The position numbers and the translations under genes were made by a program. Positions 11,260 to 26,059 of a stretch of DNA of 64,000 nucleotides are shown in pieces; the first letter of the stretch is position 1, and each line of letters begins with the position of its first letter. This stretch comes from Todiramphus chloris collaris. Lineage: Eukaryota > Chordata > Aves > Coraciiformes > Alcedinidae. Below the pieces are notes generated by a model that worked only from the letters and a program-made list of their open reading frames with translations, had not been told where the DNA came from and did no database searches. The DNA is taken from assembly GCA_025345505.1 (NCBI GenBank), contig JANVCC010000010.1, positions 41,663,546 to 41,727,545 of the forward strand, given 5' to 3'.

Positions 11260-14200
11260 CTTTAAGAAAATTAGCAGTGACTGACAAGGAGATTTGACAC
11301 TCATGTATGTGAAGAGATCCAAGTAGTTCGATCGAATACATTAAGATACATACAGTATATGAAAACTGAGCCCTATCACTAGTATCAATCACAGCTCTCA
11401 GTGGTGATGTCAGAAACATCCTGGTGGTCCCATTAGCCAGAGGCAAGTTGTTCAACTCACTTTTTAATCTTGGACGGAGAGAGACACAGGTGAATGGGTC
11501 AAAATTTTTCCTGTCTGTAGGTACCATTCTTGCCAATAGTGTAGAAACTCTGGCCTCTAAGCTTCCTTAGGTCTTATTTTTAAATTTTTTTTTTTTCCAG
11601 GAAAATGCAGAAGCCTTGAGGTTATGGCCATGCTTCATGGTAAACATAAGCCTCTGCTTATGGTGAAAGACAGAATTCACAAGAAAGGGAGAATTTGCAC
11701 ATGACATTGCAGTCTACTGAAGTCCACATACTCCTGTACAAAGAAATCTCTGGATCTTGCATACTTGTTTTCACTCTAGACACCAAAGGGATGCAATGCA
11801 GGCACTGTATACCCCCAAATTTGCTAAGACCTTTTCATACGGTAAATGCAAATACAAGCTGTAAAGCAATTTGTATACACAGACTTGCACATTTACCCGA
11901 ACAGGAGACTTCTGACAGTTTGGCAATACTATTCAGAAAAGCCAGTTCGTCAGAAAAAGAAAACTGGAAAGGCAAACAAATCCTCAGGGACAAAGTACAT
12001 GGCAAATACTCTCCTTTGCTACAAATGACAGCTGTTAAAATTGAAGAAAAAACCAAACCAAATCAAAACAATAACAAAACAAAAACAAAGGAACAAACCA
12101 TCCCAAGGCAATTAATCCTTTGTAATGGATGTTTCTACAGCAAGTATTAGTAGTTTTTACTTTTGTAGTTAAAACTATGAACAAAAAGTTCAAAATGTCT
12201 GATACAGAGAAACATTTTCCTCTGATAACCAAATTAATACTGCAGATTTGGTAAACTGTGACTTTCATTGTTTTGGAATCTTTAATGTAAATGCAAACCA
12301 ATCTTTCTTTAAGGTGATGATGCAAGCATCAGGGAAATACATTATTTATCTCTGCTCTCATGTTATGAAATTTGTTTTGTGTGTGTTTATACAAAAGTTG
12401 CTGGGCACAGGAATATATGCAGTTATACTATAAACAGTCTAAAATATGTCTATTCATCAAAAATTAACCTTGGATTTCAAACTACTCAAAAGTTCTTAAA
12501 ATGAGGCAAACATCTCTCATAATTTAAGGACTTGTGTCCTCTACCCTTTCTGGAGAAGGCTAGCAGAAAATTAAGGGAAGGAGAAAGGATGGAGATCCCT
12601 GTTCTGCAAAGAAATAACCTAAAAGCAGATGAAGAGGCATGTATATAAGCACTAATTTAAAAATCCTGCTTTAACTCATGTCTAAAGTATCTAGTCATTA
12701 AAAATTAATGATTTGTCAAAATAATTGTTTATGAGCAACGAAGAGATCAATTTATTTGAACACCTCCCTTTAAAAAAGAAATTGTCTTTACTGTCTGTGG
12801 AAAACCTGACTGGAAAAGCACAAAGTAATTAAGTAACCCACAAAAATTATGCTAATGGTTTCCTTAATAATGGTGAAAAAATACTGCTGCCAAAGACATC
12901 TAACAACATCAGTTCTTCAACCAGGGTTGAAATCAAACACTCTGTCCTGGTTTCAATACACTATTCAAAACACAGCTTTAAAATTACTGTTACTACTTTA
13001 CATGATTTCTATCAGCTTGCATTACCTGTTAACAGTACCTATGACTGCTAATAAATTACATAATCAAGCAGTCTTTTTCTTGCTCCATCTCAAGTTCAAG
13101 AACACTGCGGACTGACAGACATTAGCATTGCTCCAGAAAACTGGTTGTGTTTCCTTTTTGTCATGTCTACAAAAGTGTTTGTACAGCCATATATTAATGC
13201 ATGACAGGGTGTGATCGAAGTGAAAGTAACCAAGGGAATAAAAAAAAAAACCCAAAACCCTAACAAAAAAAAATTGTCTCATTCCACATGAGCTGCTTTG
13301 ATTCCCCACACAGCCTCATACACACACAGACACCTGCTGCACAAAGAGTGTGCAAGGGCAGAAAAGGCAACTGATACCATTTCCATTAATGAAACCATTT
13401 ACTGCCAATTAAATTTCTGTCCAACTAGGATGTAAGCAACTTTGGTAAGTCTTCTTTCTGCTCCTGGGTCATCTTGGCATTTCATCCTGTCAATACAGAC
13501 ATTATACAAACAAGCTGGTCATGAGGCTTTAAATAAATAAAGTTGTCTGTGTTTACAAGCGTCTGACAAAGACTTGCAGATGTTAAACCAACTGTACCAT
13601 TACAAGCCTGCTAGTTAAAATGCACTAACAGACCTAAGTTTTAAATATCTACAAATTGTGGAGTTGCCTGGGCTACGAGAACAGTTTACTGGAATCCCTT
13701 GAATGACTACTTGAAAGTTTTGCAAACAATTAAAGCAAATTGCCAGGATCAAATCAGGCTACTAGGGTATGCTGGTATATACACAGTCAGAGTACGTACA
13801 GTGCTTTAGAAGTTGACTAGACACTAGTGTAAATTAGGACTACATGAAGATATTCCTGCAACATGCAAGATTAAATTTTGACTGAAATTAGGCCAAACCA
13901 ATTTATTTTTTCATATGCAATCCAAATATGGGCTTCCTACTAAGTTTCCTAAACGTTCTTCAAGATGTGAACAAATACAAGTCTCCTGCTGAGGTTTCTT
14001 GCCTTTTTCCATATCAAGAAACAGGCAGATCCTATCTCCATCCAGCTAGTCAAGTTAACTCCAGTCACTTTCATGAGTCACATCTTCATTACCCACATCT
14101 ACTTTCTTCTTACATTCAGTACAAATTTACATTGTCATGCCCTTGGAAACAGCAGTTACATATCTTCTGCAATGCAGAAGTTTCATTCAGATATTAAAGT

Positions 14201-15751
14201 GAGATAACATCTGAATGCTTTACAACTGCAAGACAACCCGATCCTAATACAAACCAGAAATAACTACAGGTATGAAAAGTAGAAGAAAGAAAGATGAAGT
14301 ACACTTCTTCCCCCTCCCATCAAAAATCCCCAAAAGCAAGCATCTCCCTGGAGCAAGAGAGACACAGAAATGTCTTTTATCTTCCATTCCCAATTCTAAA
14401 CCCACTGACAATTTCTAGAGATGTTTCTCACAGAATGCAACACAAATTCAACTTTGCGTGGCAATGCTCTTGCCATGCATGGGGTAGGGAGGATCTCCAC
14501 TCATTATTTGCACAGAAACCATTCTTTCCAGAAGCACCCTAAGGTGTTTTCAATAAGCTTAAAGCAGTAACTATACCACTTAACTTTTCACCACCTGTAG
14601 CCGTACACTTTCTAGAACTCTAACTGGACAGGACACATGTACAAAACCATCCCAGGCTCCTTTCCCTCCATTATTTTCCTAGCTGTCAAGATTTTACGTC
14701 TATTTCTGAGATTCACTGCTTTTTATTTTTTCCTGATGTGGATTTCCAAGGGATAACCTATAACGGTCTTGACTCACCCAATAAATCTCTTCTATAAGCA
14801 GTCATTCTAAATATGAGCCTTTATTTCTAAAACTGTTAAGAAAGCATAAAGTTATCACCATCTATTAATCGGTTACAAAATAAACTGAAACAGGAACCTG
14901 GTAAGATTAAACAAAAACTGACCTATGCTTCTTCAACAGCCCAACAAAATTTTTCTTATTTTGCTCTTCCTTTGATTTGCACCGTGGCAAGTTGGAACCA
15001 ACATATTTTAAAAGAACCTTGTTTAATTTGACAGAACAATTTTGATATTGTGGCACCCAGACACTAAATTCCAGGTTAGCAATACAGAGCAATCTCTCCC
15101 GTGTGAAGCAGTGAATGTAGACAAGCAAGACCTTAAAAAAAACATCCTAGGGGAAAAGGAAGATAAGAGGGTTTTTTTTTTATCTGTGCTAAAGAGAGAA
15201 AATTTAAGATTCATGCACCCTCTGGTCACATATTTCTGAAATGCTGGGTGATTGATTCATGTAGGAATTTAGAAAAGTGGAAAGGCAGTGGTATTACAGA
15301 CAATAAAAGGATGATGCTTTCTTTAGGAAGACAGCTATTAGAGAAAATGTAAAGGTATCTTCAGTAAAGTAAATTAATCTGTTAGAGCACCTGACTATAT
15401 ATATTTTTTATTGAGAGAGAGACCAGATGGAAGATCCAAAGAGAAGACATCTCTCAAGATTCAGAGAAACCTAAAATTAATCAGGGCAGCATCACAAGTT
15501 ACCAGTTTCGTAGACTGACTCGGAATTACCCAGGCCCTTTGACTAAAGCCCATATGAAATCCATGCATCCCAAACAGGTTCCAAGCTGTGTCTTCTACCT
15601 CTTGACTATGCAACCCCCTGGGGAGAAAAGCTATTAAACTTTTTTTTTTCAAAAGGGGAAATCTGACAACACGTCATTCTCTGTGATGTGCATATGTTTC
15701 TAGACTGTGGATGAATGGTGTCCTGGGTTAAAACACTGCAGTTCTCCTTAC

Positions 15752-15833
15752 CTGACAAGGCAGAGCCTCAGCGAAGTGCTGCACATCCAACATGTATGTG
15801 TGCAGAGACTTCTAATGTGCTGATTTTGCTTTC
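15752..15833 (-). other. Exon-like segment with strong splice signals, coding unclear
   Basis: Seen: a strong minus-strand acceptor, GTTGCTCCTAATTTCTAG, and a near-ideal donor, CTTGTCAG|GTAAGGAG, flank 82 nt. The most protein-like frame (ESKISTLEVSAHIHV...) stops before the donor; the frame open throughout is Cys/Thr-rich and unconvincing. It could be a noncoding or alternative exon, or chance. It lies next to a GC-rich, CpG-rich block at 15940-16115. Confidence 0.2.
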
Positions 15834-17019
15834 CTAGAAATTAGGAGCAACGAAGAGAACCATGCAAAGAACACACCTTACTCATCATCTACTAGGGTTC
15901 CAAGGTATCTATGAGCTCTGCCTCAGCACTGGCCTCATATGGCTTCTGCAGAGTGACTCGAACATTCTTATACACAGCCTGCCTGGGCACCACGCCCCGC
16001 AGACACGGGCATGGCCCTCTCTGAGCCCAGCCGAGCGCAAAGGATGGCTCAAAGGCGCTTGAACAAGAGCCAGCCGGGCTGCAGCGTGGGCAGCAACATG
16101 AAGTCTGCTGCAAAGACACTCATTCTGTCCTGACCTACTGAAATATATTTGCATCATGTTCCCAGAAGTATTCTGTAGTACATGCACTATGACTCTAATT
16201 ACTTCAAAGAGTAAAATCCAGCTATTCCAATTATTAATTATCTGTCCAATTGTGAAGAAAAAAAATGAATATATGGATGCATTAGTTATTGTACTGTGGC
16301 ACAATTTTACGTCAGACATATTTCCTATTATCTTAATATAATTTTAAAGTCTTGACATAAAGTTCTTTATCTGCCTTTGAATAATTCCATACTTGCAAAG
16401 GTATTAATGTTTTGGATGAAGAAAAAATTATTAGTGTATGTAAGATCATGGTAGTTCTTTGCCTGAAACCCAGTATGGACTAAATCTAACGCCTAACTTT
16501 TTGGGCTCCCTCTTGGCCAATATGGTTTACAAACCTATTTGTGTTTTTATACAAGTAAATGTGTGATTTTAAAGTTTATTAGTTCTTCTAGTTTACCAGT
16601 ATCTCTTAATCTGCTTTAAAATAGATGCTAAAAACACAGAATGGCTAAGCTTGGAAAGAATGTTATATTACATACTTAAATATAGGTATTTTATATATCA
16701 TCTTCTCCTGTTAGATTGTAGCATATTGTTTTCATGTTGATTGATAAACAGTAATGTGATTTTAGAAAGACTGTATGATGTTTACATGTCCTAGAGATTT
16801 CAAAATTATTACCTATAACTCGTAAAGCAAAATAAACCAAATTATTAATTACAGATAAAAATTTGGTCAGTCATAAAAAAAATTAAATATCAGTATGTTT
16901 CCAGAAACCTGAGGAACACCTCAAACTAGGACAGGATCTAAACCACAAAACTTGACTCTGAAACAGAAAAGCATTTTAGAAAAAAAAAGACAGAATTCAG
17001 ACGGACATAAACCTTTACC

Positions 17020-17090
17020 GGCTCAGAGAAATTCAGAAAGTAGTGTCAGTTCTTAAGGGTCTTGTCCAACCTAAATGATTCCAGGATCTC
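17020..17090 (+). mobile_element. Possible CR1 3'-terminal remnant
   Basis: AAGGGTCTTGTCCAACCTAA followed by ATGATTCCAGGATCTC resembles the last 50 nt of a CR1 3' UTR. Only a short match by eye. Confidence 0.35.
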
Positions 17091-18896
17091 AAGTCACAGA
17101 AGAGCCAAGTCACAGTATGAAACCCACAGCAGAGATGTTGACAGTGAAAACACAAATAGAATTTATTCAAGTCCTTTATAGAAAGTGTAAATAAAAAATC
17201 CTGTGCATAGCCCCTTCAAAACACACTACCCTGTAAGCAGACATAAAAACAGACAAAATACAATTTCCAAAAATCATTTTGATGGGATATGTCTCATATT
17301 TCCCAGAGCACTGTAACTTTTTAAACCTCACCTTAGAGTGCTGAGCTGCTTGTTTACTCTCTACACAGTGGTTTGCACGTTACTAAGAACACAACTCATG
17401 ATAAACCCATCTTCTTCAGTGAAACCAGTTTTAAACAATGACACATCATGCCCACCAATGGACCATGCTGGTTCCAAGAAAGGAAAAGGGAGGCCCTAGT
17501 CAGGGAGTTTACCAGGAGAATGGGCCTGACAGCTTTATTAATAAAAGAGTAAATCGAGGCAGACAAGCCAGACACTGCTCTGTGACTCCAAAACCAAGTG
17601 CTTGATGGTGGGTCTCCCCCATGTCCCATAAGATGCCCCTAAGAAATTAGCATCTGCAGGTTCCCCCTCCAGTCAAAAGCATCTGAAAAAATGCAAGAAC
17701 TGAACTACAACCCAAAGTGGTGCTTTCACAGCATGAAACCTAGCTGTGTTGCATACCCCAGCATCTTGATTAAGGGCAGGCAGCTACTTCTGAGCTAGCA
17801 AAGGCTACTAATATCCTTGTAGCACTGCACAGGCTGTCAAACCTGGTGCTGTGATGTTCATACTAACTGCTAGGACTGGTTCCTGGCACATTATTCCTCA
17901 AACAGTCTCCAGGTAAGATACCGAGAGCACTAGGTATCATGAACCAAATCTAGGCCAGAAAACCTTGGTAATAACTAAGCCATAGGCTCTATCAGCAGTG
18001 CAGCAGTTGAGCTCACATCCAGGTCTTGCTCTTCTTAGCAGTATAAACTTAGACTGTCTTCAAACAACTCTGAATCTGGGATTCCACCTCCCTTCTGAGC
18101 CATCACATTAATGACACTAGACTACAAGGAATTACAGAGAAGCAGGGTTCCCCACTGCTCTCCTTGCACGACTATGGAACTGGAGTATACAGCTTCTAAA
18201 TGCACAATATTTGATTAATTACCACTGTAATATTCTTTAACTTGGTATGAATAACACAAATGCATGATCCATATTAGAAAAATGTTTGACAACTATTTCA
18301 ATGTTTATTTCTGCAAAGCTGTATAATTTTTGCTCATCTTTCTGAGCAAGTTGTGTCCCCTCTCCACCTTGCACGACATTCAGCAGGGATCCCCTTGGTC
18401 CATGCTAGTTCTTGTAGAAGAACGTCCTTCCCCCTCTGTACACATGCCACAAGCACTTGTAACTTCATTATCTAGGCTTCAGACTTGTCCCCAGCATGAA
18501 AGCAGTATTAACTAAATTTCCCTTTTTAGAATAGAATAGCAGAAAAGTGAAGGAATAAAGATATTACTATACATTATAGAAGCTTTTGAAATCAGCCAGG
18601 ATGTGTCATCTGTTTGTACAAGCAGAAATGGCAGGAAGTCCCTTCTTTTTCAATAAATTTGTATTTACCAGAGGACTACGCTTCCCGCAGAAACTCAGCT
18701 ATAGTGTATCATTATACTCTATGGGACTACACTTCCTTTCCCTCTGAAGAAATTTTAAGAGAAGACTAGGAGATACCCACTTAGACATCATCATTCTTGG
18801 CAGCTGAAGAGAATTTCCCTATTGATACTTTCAGAGGTAAAAGCATCTTCTTAAACCAGCATTCAGTTATCCGAGTTAAAAAGTGATGCCAATCCA

Positions 18897-18916
18897 AAAA
18901 AAAAAAAAAAAAAAAG
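18897..18916 (+). repeat. Poly(A) homopolymer
   Basis: About 20 A in a row, preceded by CCAATCC and followed by GGAAAG. Confidence 0.85.
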
Positions 18917-21900
18917 GAAAGAATGAATATGGGAAAGAAAATGAATTCTTTCACATGAGGCCCCTGCTGACTGCTCAAAGGATTAGCTGGAAATTTGAGA
19001 AACTGCTTTCTACTCCTTCTGCCCAAATAAAGGCTCCAAACCAGTTTAACACCAGATAACGCACCAGCTCATGCAATTCTGGAGCTGAGTTCCATGAACT
19101 CACCAGTGAAAGAAACAAACAGTGCAACAGCAAAAACGCCTGCTCATGCAGTCTGAGTACATAGCAGCAACATCTGTAGATAAGAAAAAATGAGAACAGT
19201 AAAAGCCCTTCCCCACCCAAATCTTAACGGAAGGATCACAACTGAACTGGAGAGAAACTACAAAGAAGAAATCACAACTTACACACTCTGCTTCCCACTT
19301 GGTCTGCACAAAGACTTAGAAAGTACCTGAAGAGCAGGCTGTGCTCAAACCCTTGAAGTTCCTAGGCACAACTGTCAGTCTAAGGCCTCCAGACTGCCTT
19401 GCCTTCAAAGATATGGGCTTGACTCAGTTTTATTTTCATGCAGGTCCTGTGATCGATAACTGTACATGTGCATAGGCACGAAACACAAGTATTCAATTAT
19501 AAGAGATTTCACAAGTACATTTAACTTTATTTACTGGGAGTGAAATGCATTCCTGAAACAAATTTTTAAGCTTAAACCAGTTATCCACTGAATTAAACTT
19601 TACTGAAGACAGATGTTAAAAATTTTCATCATTTTGTACTTCTTTCTAAGAAGAGCAAAGTTTACTTGTCAAAGGCAATGAAATTTGCGCTGACAGTCAT
19701 CAGGCACTGAACACAAATAATGCCTTCCACAAACAAATGCAAAGATTCCTGGTTTTGATAAGTTGTTATGAAGACAGATGTTGATAACCATGTATGAGTA
19801 TTTCCCTACAAGAGCAGAAGTCAGATGACACAGAGTTGGGATGCCCAATCCACATCCTCCAGGCCATGCATCGCTGGATAAACAACTCCATCTGGCCTGT
19901 AGCCAGTTCAGGGCCACCTGCTTTCCCTTCAGTCTCACATTAGGAACTGCTGGCTCTCAGCTTCCTGATTTCTTAGGGGCAAAGGGGACTGCAATTTCAC
20001 TTGTAAGCACTTTTCAAAAGCAGCAGTATTAGATAATGCACGTGCAATATAGTTGAATCAGATTTGCTGAGCACACATAGATCCTCTGGGAACGTAAAAC
20101 CCACTGAACATGCATGGATCAGCAGCACTACACATAGGCACACATACACTAAATTTGCTCACATGGGAGGAAAGGAGGAGGATTTTGGCAGAGAAACCTA
20201 TGCTGCTACAACAGTGTCCATTACATTGTCCATTCAACTGAGAAATCCAGGCTCCACTGTTTCAAGACTCAGTTTCTATTAAAAAAACGCACACACACAA
20301 TTTAACTAAAAACTGGCAATCTCATTTTGGCACAACAATTCATTCAGTGTCTTTAAAGCCTCCAGTTATACCAGACTAGATCACCATGCAACACTATTAC
20401 TCCTAAATTCAGAGAAGTTAGCTTTTGAATTAATTAAAAGCTTAACTACACAATGCAGGGTTTTTTTCCAGTCTCAAATAATACAGACAAAAATGTTTAA
20501 AGAAGATTAAGACTGCAAAGTCAAGCAACTCAGAACAAGTCGGAAAGTTGTTGACTTATGCAACTTCCACTCAGATTCTCACAGCTACATGCATCTTGAT
20601 ACTGCCTTTACTGGCAAAAAAAATCAGACTCGTTCTGGTTTGAAGACACCAACATCATCAAGTCCAAACATCAACCCAGCACTGCCAGGTGACATCTTTT
20701 ATATACCTCCAAGGATGCTTAACTCTACAAAACACATCACCACACAGTGTAATTTTCCACAAGATCTCTTAGGTGGAACACAAAGAAGAGTACTAAGTGA
20801 GCAGTGTCCAGTATTTTACACTGGCTTATTTTTCACAAAGTGGCCACCACACTTTATTTACTGCTGTTCACATGATCAAACTGCTCTGAATACATAACCA
20901 TGTTGTTAGAAACTACTTCAGTGCTGGGAACACGGAATTCTTGTGTTCCTGTTTTCCTTCTACAGATCAGAGGAATAGTTTAGGTCTCCCAAGTCATACC
21001 AACCATAGTAGTTAAACATCTGAAGCACCTGGTTCATGTCACGAACTCTACAGGGCAGCAAATTCCTTGTAACTGACAACACTTACCTTAAAAACACTGC
21101 ACACACAAGACTGACTTTAGATGCAAACATATTAAAAAAATTAAGTAATCATTTAATAGTTAAACAACATTGAATTTAAATACTTTCTGACCCATTTTTA
21201 TGGGTAATAAGATTTCCTCACGAGTCTTTGTATTGCATTCACTATTACTGCTTAAGTGCTTTGCAAATACTAATGACTGTTTTCGTATGATCTCTGTGAA
21301 GCGGATCACATTCTTAAACTGCAAATAGAAAACCCAAGATGAATATTATCTGATAATTAACTGTCACAACCTGATCTGGCAGAATTACATATGACTTCAT
21401 ATACAGAAACACATCTCCTCCTAATTTACATACTTTTGTTATTTAAATCACTTTTATTTACACACTTTTTAAAACAATATCAAGATTATAATCATGTTAT
21501 TATGTAAAATAATCCTTGGTCTAACATCTGAAGAAATATAACAGAAAAATAAACCGCATGCCTTAATACATTCAGGCATGCCCTGTAGCACAACTGCATT
21601 TTCTCCATGGACAGAAATTAACACCAAGTAACATCATGACAATACACTCATGAAAAATGAATTATTACTCTTGAATTAATGCATACAGTTCACCTTTGCA
21701 AGACCTACAAGAAACCAAGACGCAAAGCGTCTTTGAAAAGTTTTTCATATCTATTCATACCTGACCACACTATCACATGCTTTAGATGCTGAGAGTAATT
21801 GCAAAATGATGCTGTAAGACATTACAGTGCTGCACGAAATAAAAAGCCAGGAAATGCAAAGTAGATAGGCATAAACTGCAATGTGAGTTGAGGAGGTTAT

Positions 21901-24437
21901 CTGGCAGCCCGGTCTTGGCATAAGGGTTTTATTCCCTAACTTTATTTACTGCTTTCAGAGGAGCTTATAAGGTGCCTCTATTAAACTTTTACAGCTTTGT
22001 AACACTGGTGTATATTGCTCCTTCAGAAAATTTCAACATGTTGGGTCACATCTGAAGTAGAGAACAATATTTAAGCAATTAGAACTGCACCAAAGCACTT
22101 CTGTGGGAGTATCTCTGAACGGTGTTCCTTTTAGAAACTGCCTGCAATGTTCTGGTGAAATGTTAAACATTTTTAGAACAAAAGGGTAAAAGAAGATCAG
22201 ATGAGGTTTGCCTTCAATTTTCATTGGCTCTTGGATGAGTTACGACTAAATGTACAAGTCATAACTAAATGGTCATGTTAATAAATCACGTTTAGATGAC
22301 TTCACCAGCCATCTAACCTATTCATACTGAAGTTAACTATAATGAAACCAATCTGCTGTGGCACAATTTTATAATTACACCATTAGGCAAATGCTGATTT
22401 ACGTAGACACTTCATCCTATCCTCACCTCCAATCAACAAGAAGGATTCTTTCAATATCTGCACTATACAGTATGATTATCCAAGCATCTATCACAAGCTA
22501 ATCTCTTGCAGAGAACAAAAACCTGCACTGCTGCTAGAGGGAGAGGAGCACATGCAGCCCAAGACCAGGCAATACTCCTTTGTATGCAAGTCAGTGTTGC
22601 ATACTCTGAAAACCAGAGCAACTTCTCCTTTTATTCTCTTGGATTAACAGCTCCACAGGAATTCAGCAGCAGGGTCAAGTCTTAGCCTGTCTACTAATGC
22701 ACATAATTTGAATTTATTTCAAAAATATGATACCACACATAGTATAAAGAAAAGGTGCAGTGCTACAAATGAAGTGACATTTTTTGTCTAGCAAATCTGT
22801 CTCGTGTTGACTGTGATTCAGTGTGGATGCTAACCTGTCTTAAATGTACCTTGCAGATATTTCTTACTTATCTTGTATAAAATAATTCTGTGAGATTCAG
22901 CATCTTAATTTCTCAAATTTTTTGTTGCTGCACAATCTAAGAGCAATACAGGTACTCCAAGAAATGTCCATTACAATTGCATGCATAAAACATATTAATG
23001 GTTGGAACAAGATGATCACAGTTTCTAACTAGAATGCAAGGGTCTTGAATGAGGTCCTGGGCTTCACAGCAATATGTAATATGCAATGAGGTACAGCAAA
23101 ACAGTTGTGTGGCTTAACATATAGAGTGTGTCATGCTCTCAGTGGGGTCCCAGGCTCCAGAACACTTGAGAAGCAAAAGTCCCCTACCAGTTTCATGCCA
23201 GCAATACAAATTCAAAAGCAGGTTTCTAGCAGATTACCATAGAGAGAGCTCCATCCAGACAGAAAAGGTATTAGTAACTGTGATAGTATAATTGGCAGTT
23301 CTGGACTGGGAATTAAGAAATACACCAGACAAATTTTGCTGCTTTGTAACAAAAATAAAGATCAGCATTCCCTTTTTACAGCCAGATACTCTAAATCATT
23401 CTTATTTTTATAGTTACCTTTCACTTGAAGGATTCTGAGTACTCCACAAAGACTGAACCTCATTACATAAATGACTCAGAGTCATTTGCCCTTTACATGT
23501 TCACAGGCACAAAAATCAGTATCTCATGCTCTCCCAAACTGATCCCTATTTCCAAATTATGTGAATAGCAAAAATCATTCTGATACACTTGGTCTAAGTT
23601 TGCCAGGGAGAGGAAATGGTTCTGCCCATCTAGCTTGACACACCTACATCTGATCTAGCGAGACCCCTTTTTTGTGTTTTTCTCCCTGCTGATGACATCT
23701 GTAACACAGTAAACCCCATCACCATGACAGTATCAAAAAGGACTCCAAAGATCTCTAATACTTTGTTGCTTCTTGGTGCTTTTGGCCATACGTATTTAAT
23801 GAACTATCCCCATATCTTACACTTAAATGTCAAACTGTTCACAGCTGATGAATTTTTTTGCAGTGTATTCACGCAGTGCACAGCACAACAACTAGCATTC
23901 ACTACAACATTTGAGATAAAATATGAGTTGAAAGGAACCAAAGATAAAACAAAGCAAATTTCAAACTCCTTCCAAGGTACCAAGAATGGCAGTTCGGTGT
24001 GATCATGGCGTAATTTCCAACACAACAGCCAGCTGTGATTTGAAGGTTTTAAGGGATGGAGGGCCTACACTTGTATCTCCCTCTTCAAGGCTTTATGTTA
24101 GCTTTGGATTAATCTTCTCAGCCTTCCCCATTCATTCTCCAGTCTTCGAAGAACACCACAAAGTAATGTCACAACCTGTTCAGATACCACTTCTGTAATG
24201 ACACAGAAGTTATGTTAACCCCACTGGCACAGGATTACACCAAGAACGGTGCATATTTGTGCATTTGTTCTCCTAAAATAATCCCCAAACAACTGGCAAC
24301 CATGATATCAGCAAAACCTGAATGCTTTGATGATAAATTTAAGGCCTTGAATATGGTGTTTTTTCGTTGGGTTATTTTAAGCATTAGTACAATAGTAGCA
24401 TTTTTTGACATTGAAACTCAGCAAGTCTTTTAGGAGA

Positions 24438-24470
24438 CTAAATAAATAAATAAATAATAAAAATAAAGCA
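24438..24470 (+). repeat. AAAT tetranucleotide repeat
   Basis: Four to five AAAT units with a short imperfect AATAAAAATAAA tail. Confidence 0.85.
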
Positions 24471-26059
24471 TCGGTAAACCAGTTGTTTTTCCAAACAAAT
24501 CTTGTAGGTTTTTTTGATGCAAGTTGTCTTTATATTGTCTATAATAGTAACACCTTCTATTAAAAAAAGAGGAGGCTTTTATTACCCTGAACATAAAACC
24601 ATTTCTGTCCAACTGCAAGAAAGGCATTGTTATCAAATACATAGTTTTGCGCAATTTCAATTTCACCATCTTGGCTACAGAAGAGCTAGATTTCTGTAAC
24701 TGCCTGATTCCTAATTAAATGAACAACTTTAGTAACTTTAAAATAGTAACTTAAACTATACTAGCTCTTAGTGTTACAAATTTTTAGCTACTTTGTAAGA
24801 GCTCTAAGCTTCATTACACATAATTCATCAGTCTTGGCCTGCACCCCCATATCCATCAGTGAGTAGTCCGCCGCACAGTGACTCACAAGCAGAGAACCAC
24901 TACACTGCAGCATTAAAAATAGGAAGAAAATCAAGCAATGGAGTCAAAGCCAGATGTAACACTTGTGTTTGGGAGTGGATTTCATGTTGATTCACCTGGT
25001 GAGGTGTAGCTTCCCACACTATCTTTTGTTAAGTAACAGTTCTGACTGTAATTGTTTTTCAATATCCGTAATGTTGCCAGACCATATTTCCACCATAAAA
25101 TAATTGAACAGCCAGTTTCAATCAAGTATTTCTGCTTCAGGGACAATACTCTAAAGTCTGTTATAGTTTGAGATCTATGCCTAAACAAATTTCATACATC
25201 TGTGCTTTGGATCAAGGACTTCAAATTTAGACAGAGTTTTCAAAAAAAGTGCATTTTGGCAGTGAGAAGAAAAACAGCAACTTCTGACAATGTTGAAATA
25301 GAACTGAAAGATCAGGCTAAGGAAATAAAACATTATTCGGAAACATATTTGCCCATCAAACATGAATATTAATTGTCTTGTTTACCATAGTGTCAGTAAT
25401 TATTTATTTACAAATTTAGTAAAGTTATAATAGAATGTGCAGATCAGTGAAAGGCTTAACTACAAAATCATATTTATTTTGCTTAGTAGATAAAACTAGA
25501 ATAAATATTGGTCAACGGCAACTAGAAATGACTGAATTCTTAGATCTAAAACAAACTCTACTTTTAAAGAGCAGAATTAGACTTAACTTGCACAGTGTAG
25601 AATCAAAAGGAAACTAAGTCATCAAAGCTGAAATAACACTGCTGTCAAATTCTCTTCAACTTGGGCAAGTTGTAAGTCTCCTAATAAAAAGTGAGTTCAA
25701 AAGAGTCAGTAATAAACTGATTACATCTTAGCAGCTACAACTTTCTAAGGTTCCATCTGTTCTGTACATGTGCCACCCTGGGCCTTTGCCAGATCTGAGG
25801 CCTGGGACTCTCTTCTGTTTTGTCAGTGACAGGACACCCCTGCTGTGCTCTGTCAACAAAGTAGTGGTGCCTGTTGGAATACAGAGGTGACAAACTTGGA
25901 AGCGTGTAGAATACAATTAAAACAGACAGGCTGGTAAATAGAAACTGAGATTGCTGGTGAAGAAGAACAGAAAAAATGAATGAAAAAAACGAGGCATGGG
26001 AATATAGCCAAAGCATTATGTAATACCACCAGGGGAAACTACAAGTGACAACTTTTGGA

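Larger units (their letters stand above)
11262..26059. other. Intron-like AT-rich sequence
   Basis: No gene-like open frame beyond the exon-like segments at 15752 and weak ones at 19327-19379 and 23418-23452 (minus). The GC/CpG-rich block 15940-16115 is the only strong compositional change. Confidence 0.6.

Noticed and set aside
16630..16665. CACAGAATGGCTAAGCTTGG resembles the complement of a CR1 3' end.
   Set aside because: Too short and without the rest of the 3' UTR.
18781..19026. Minus-strand open frame through the A20/T20 homopolymer.
   Set aside because: The frame depends on the homopolymer and encodes poly-Phe; not credible.
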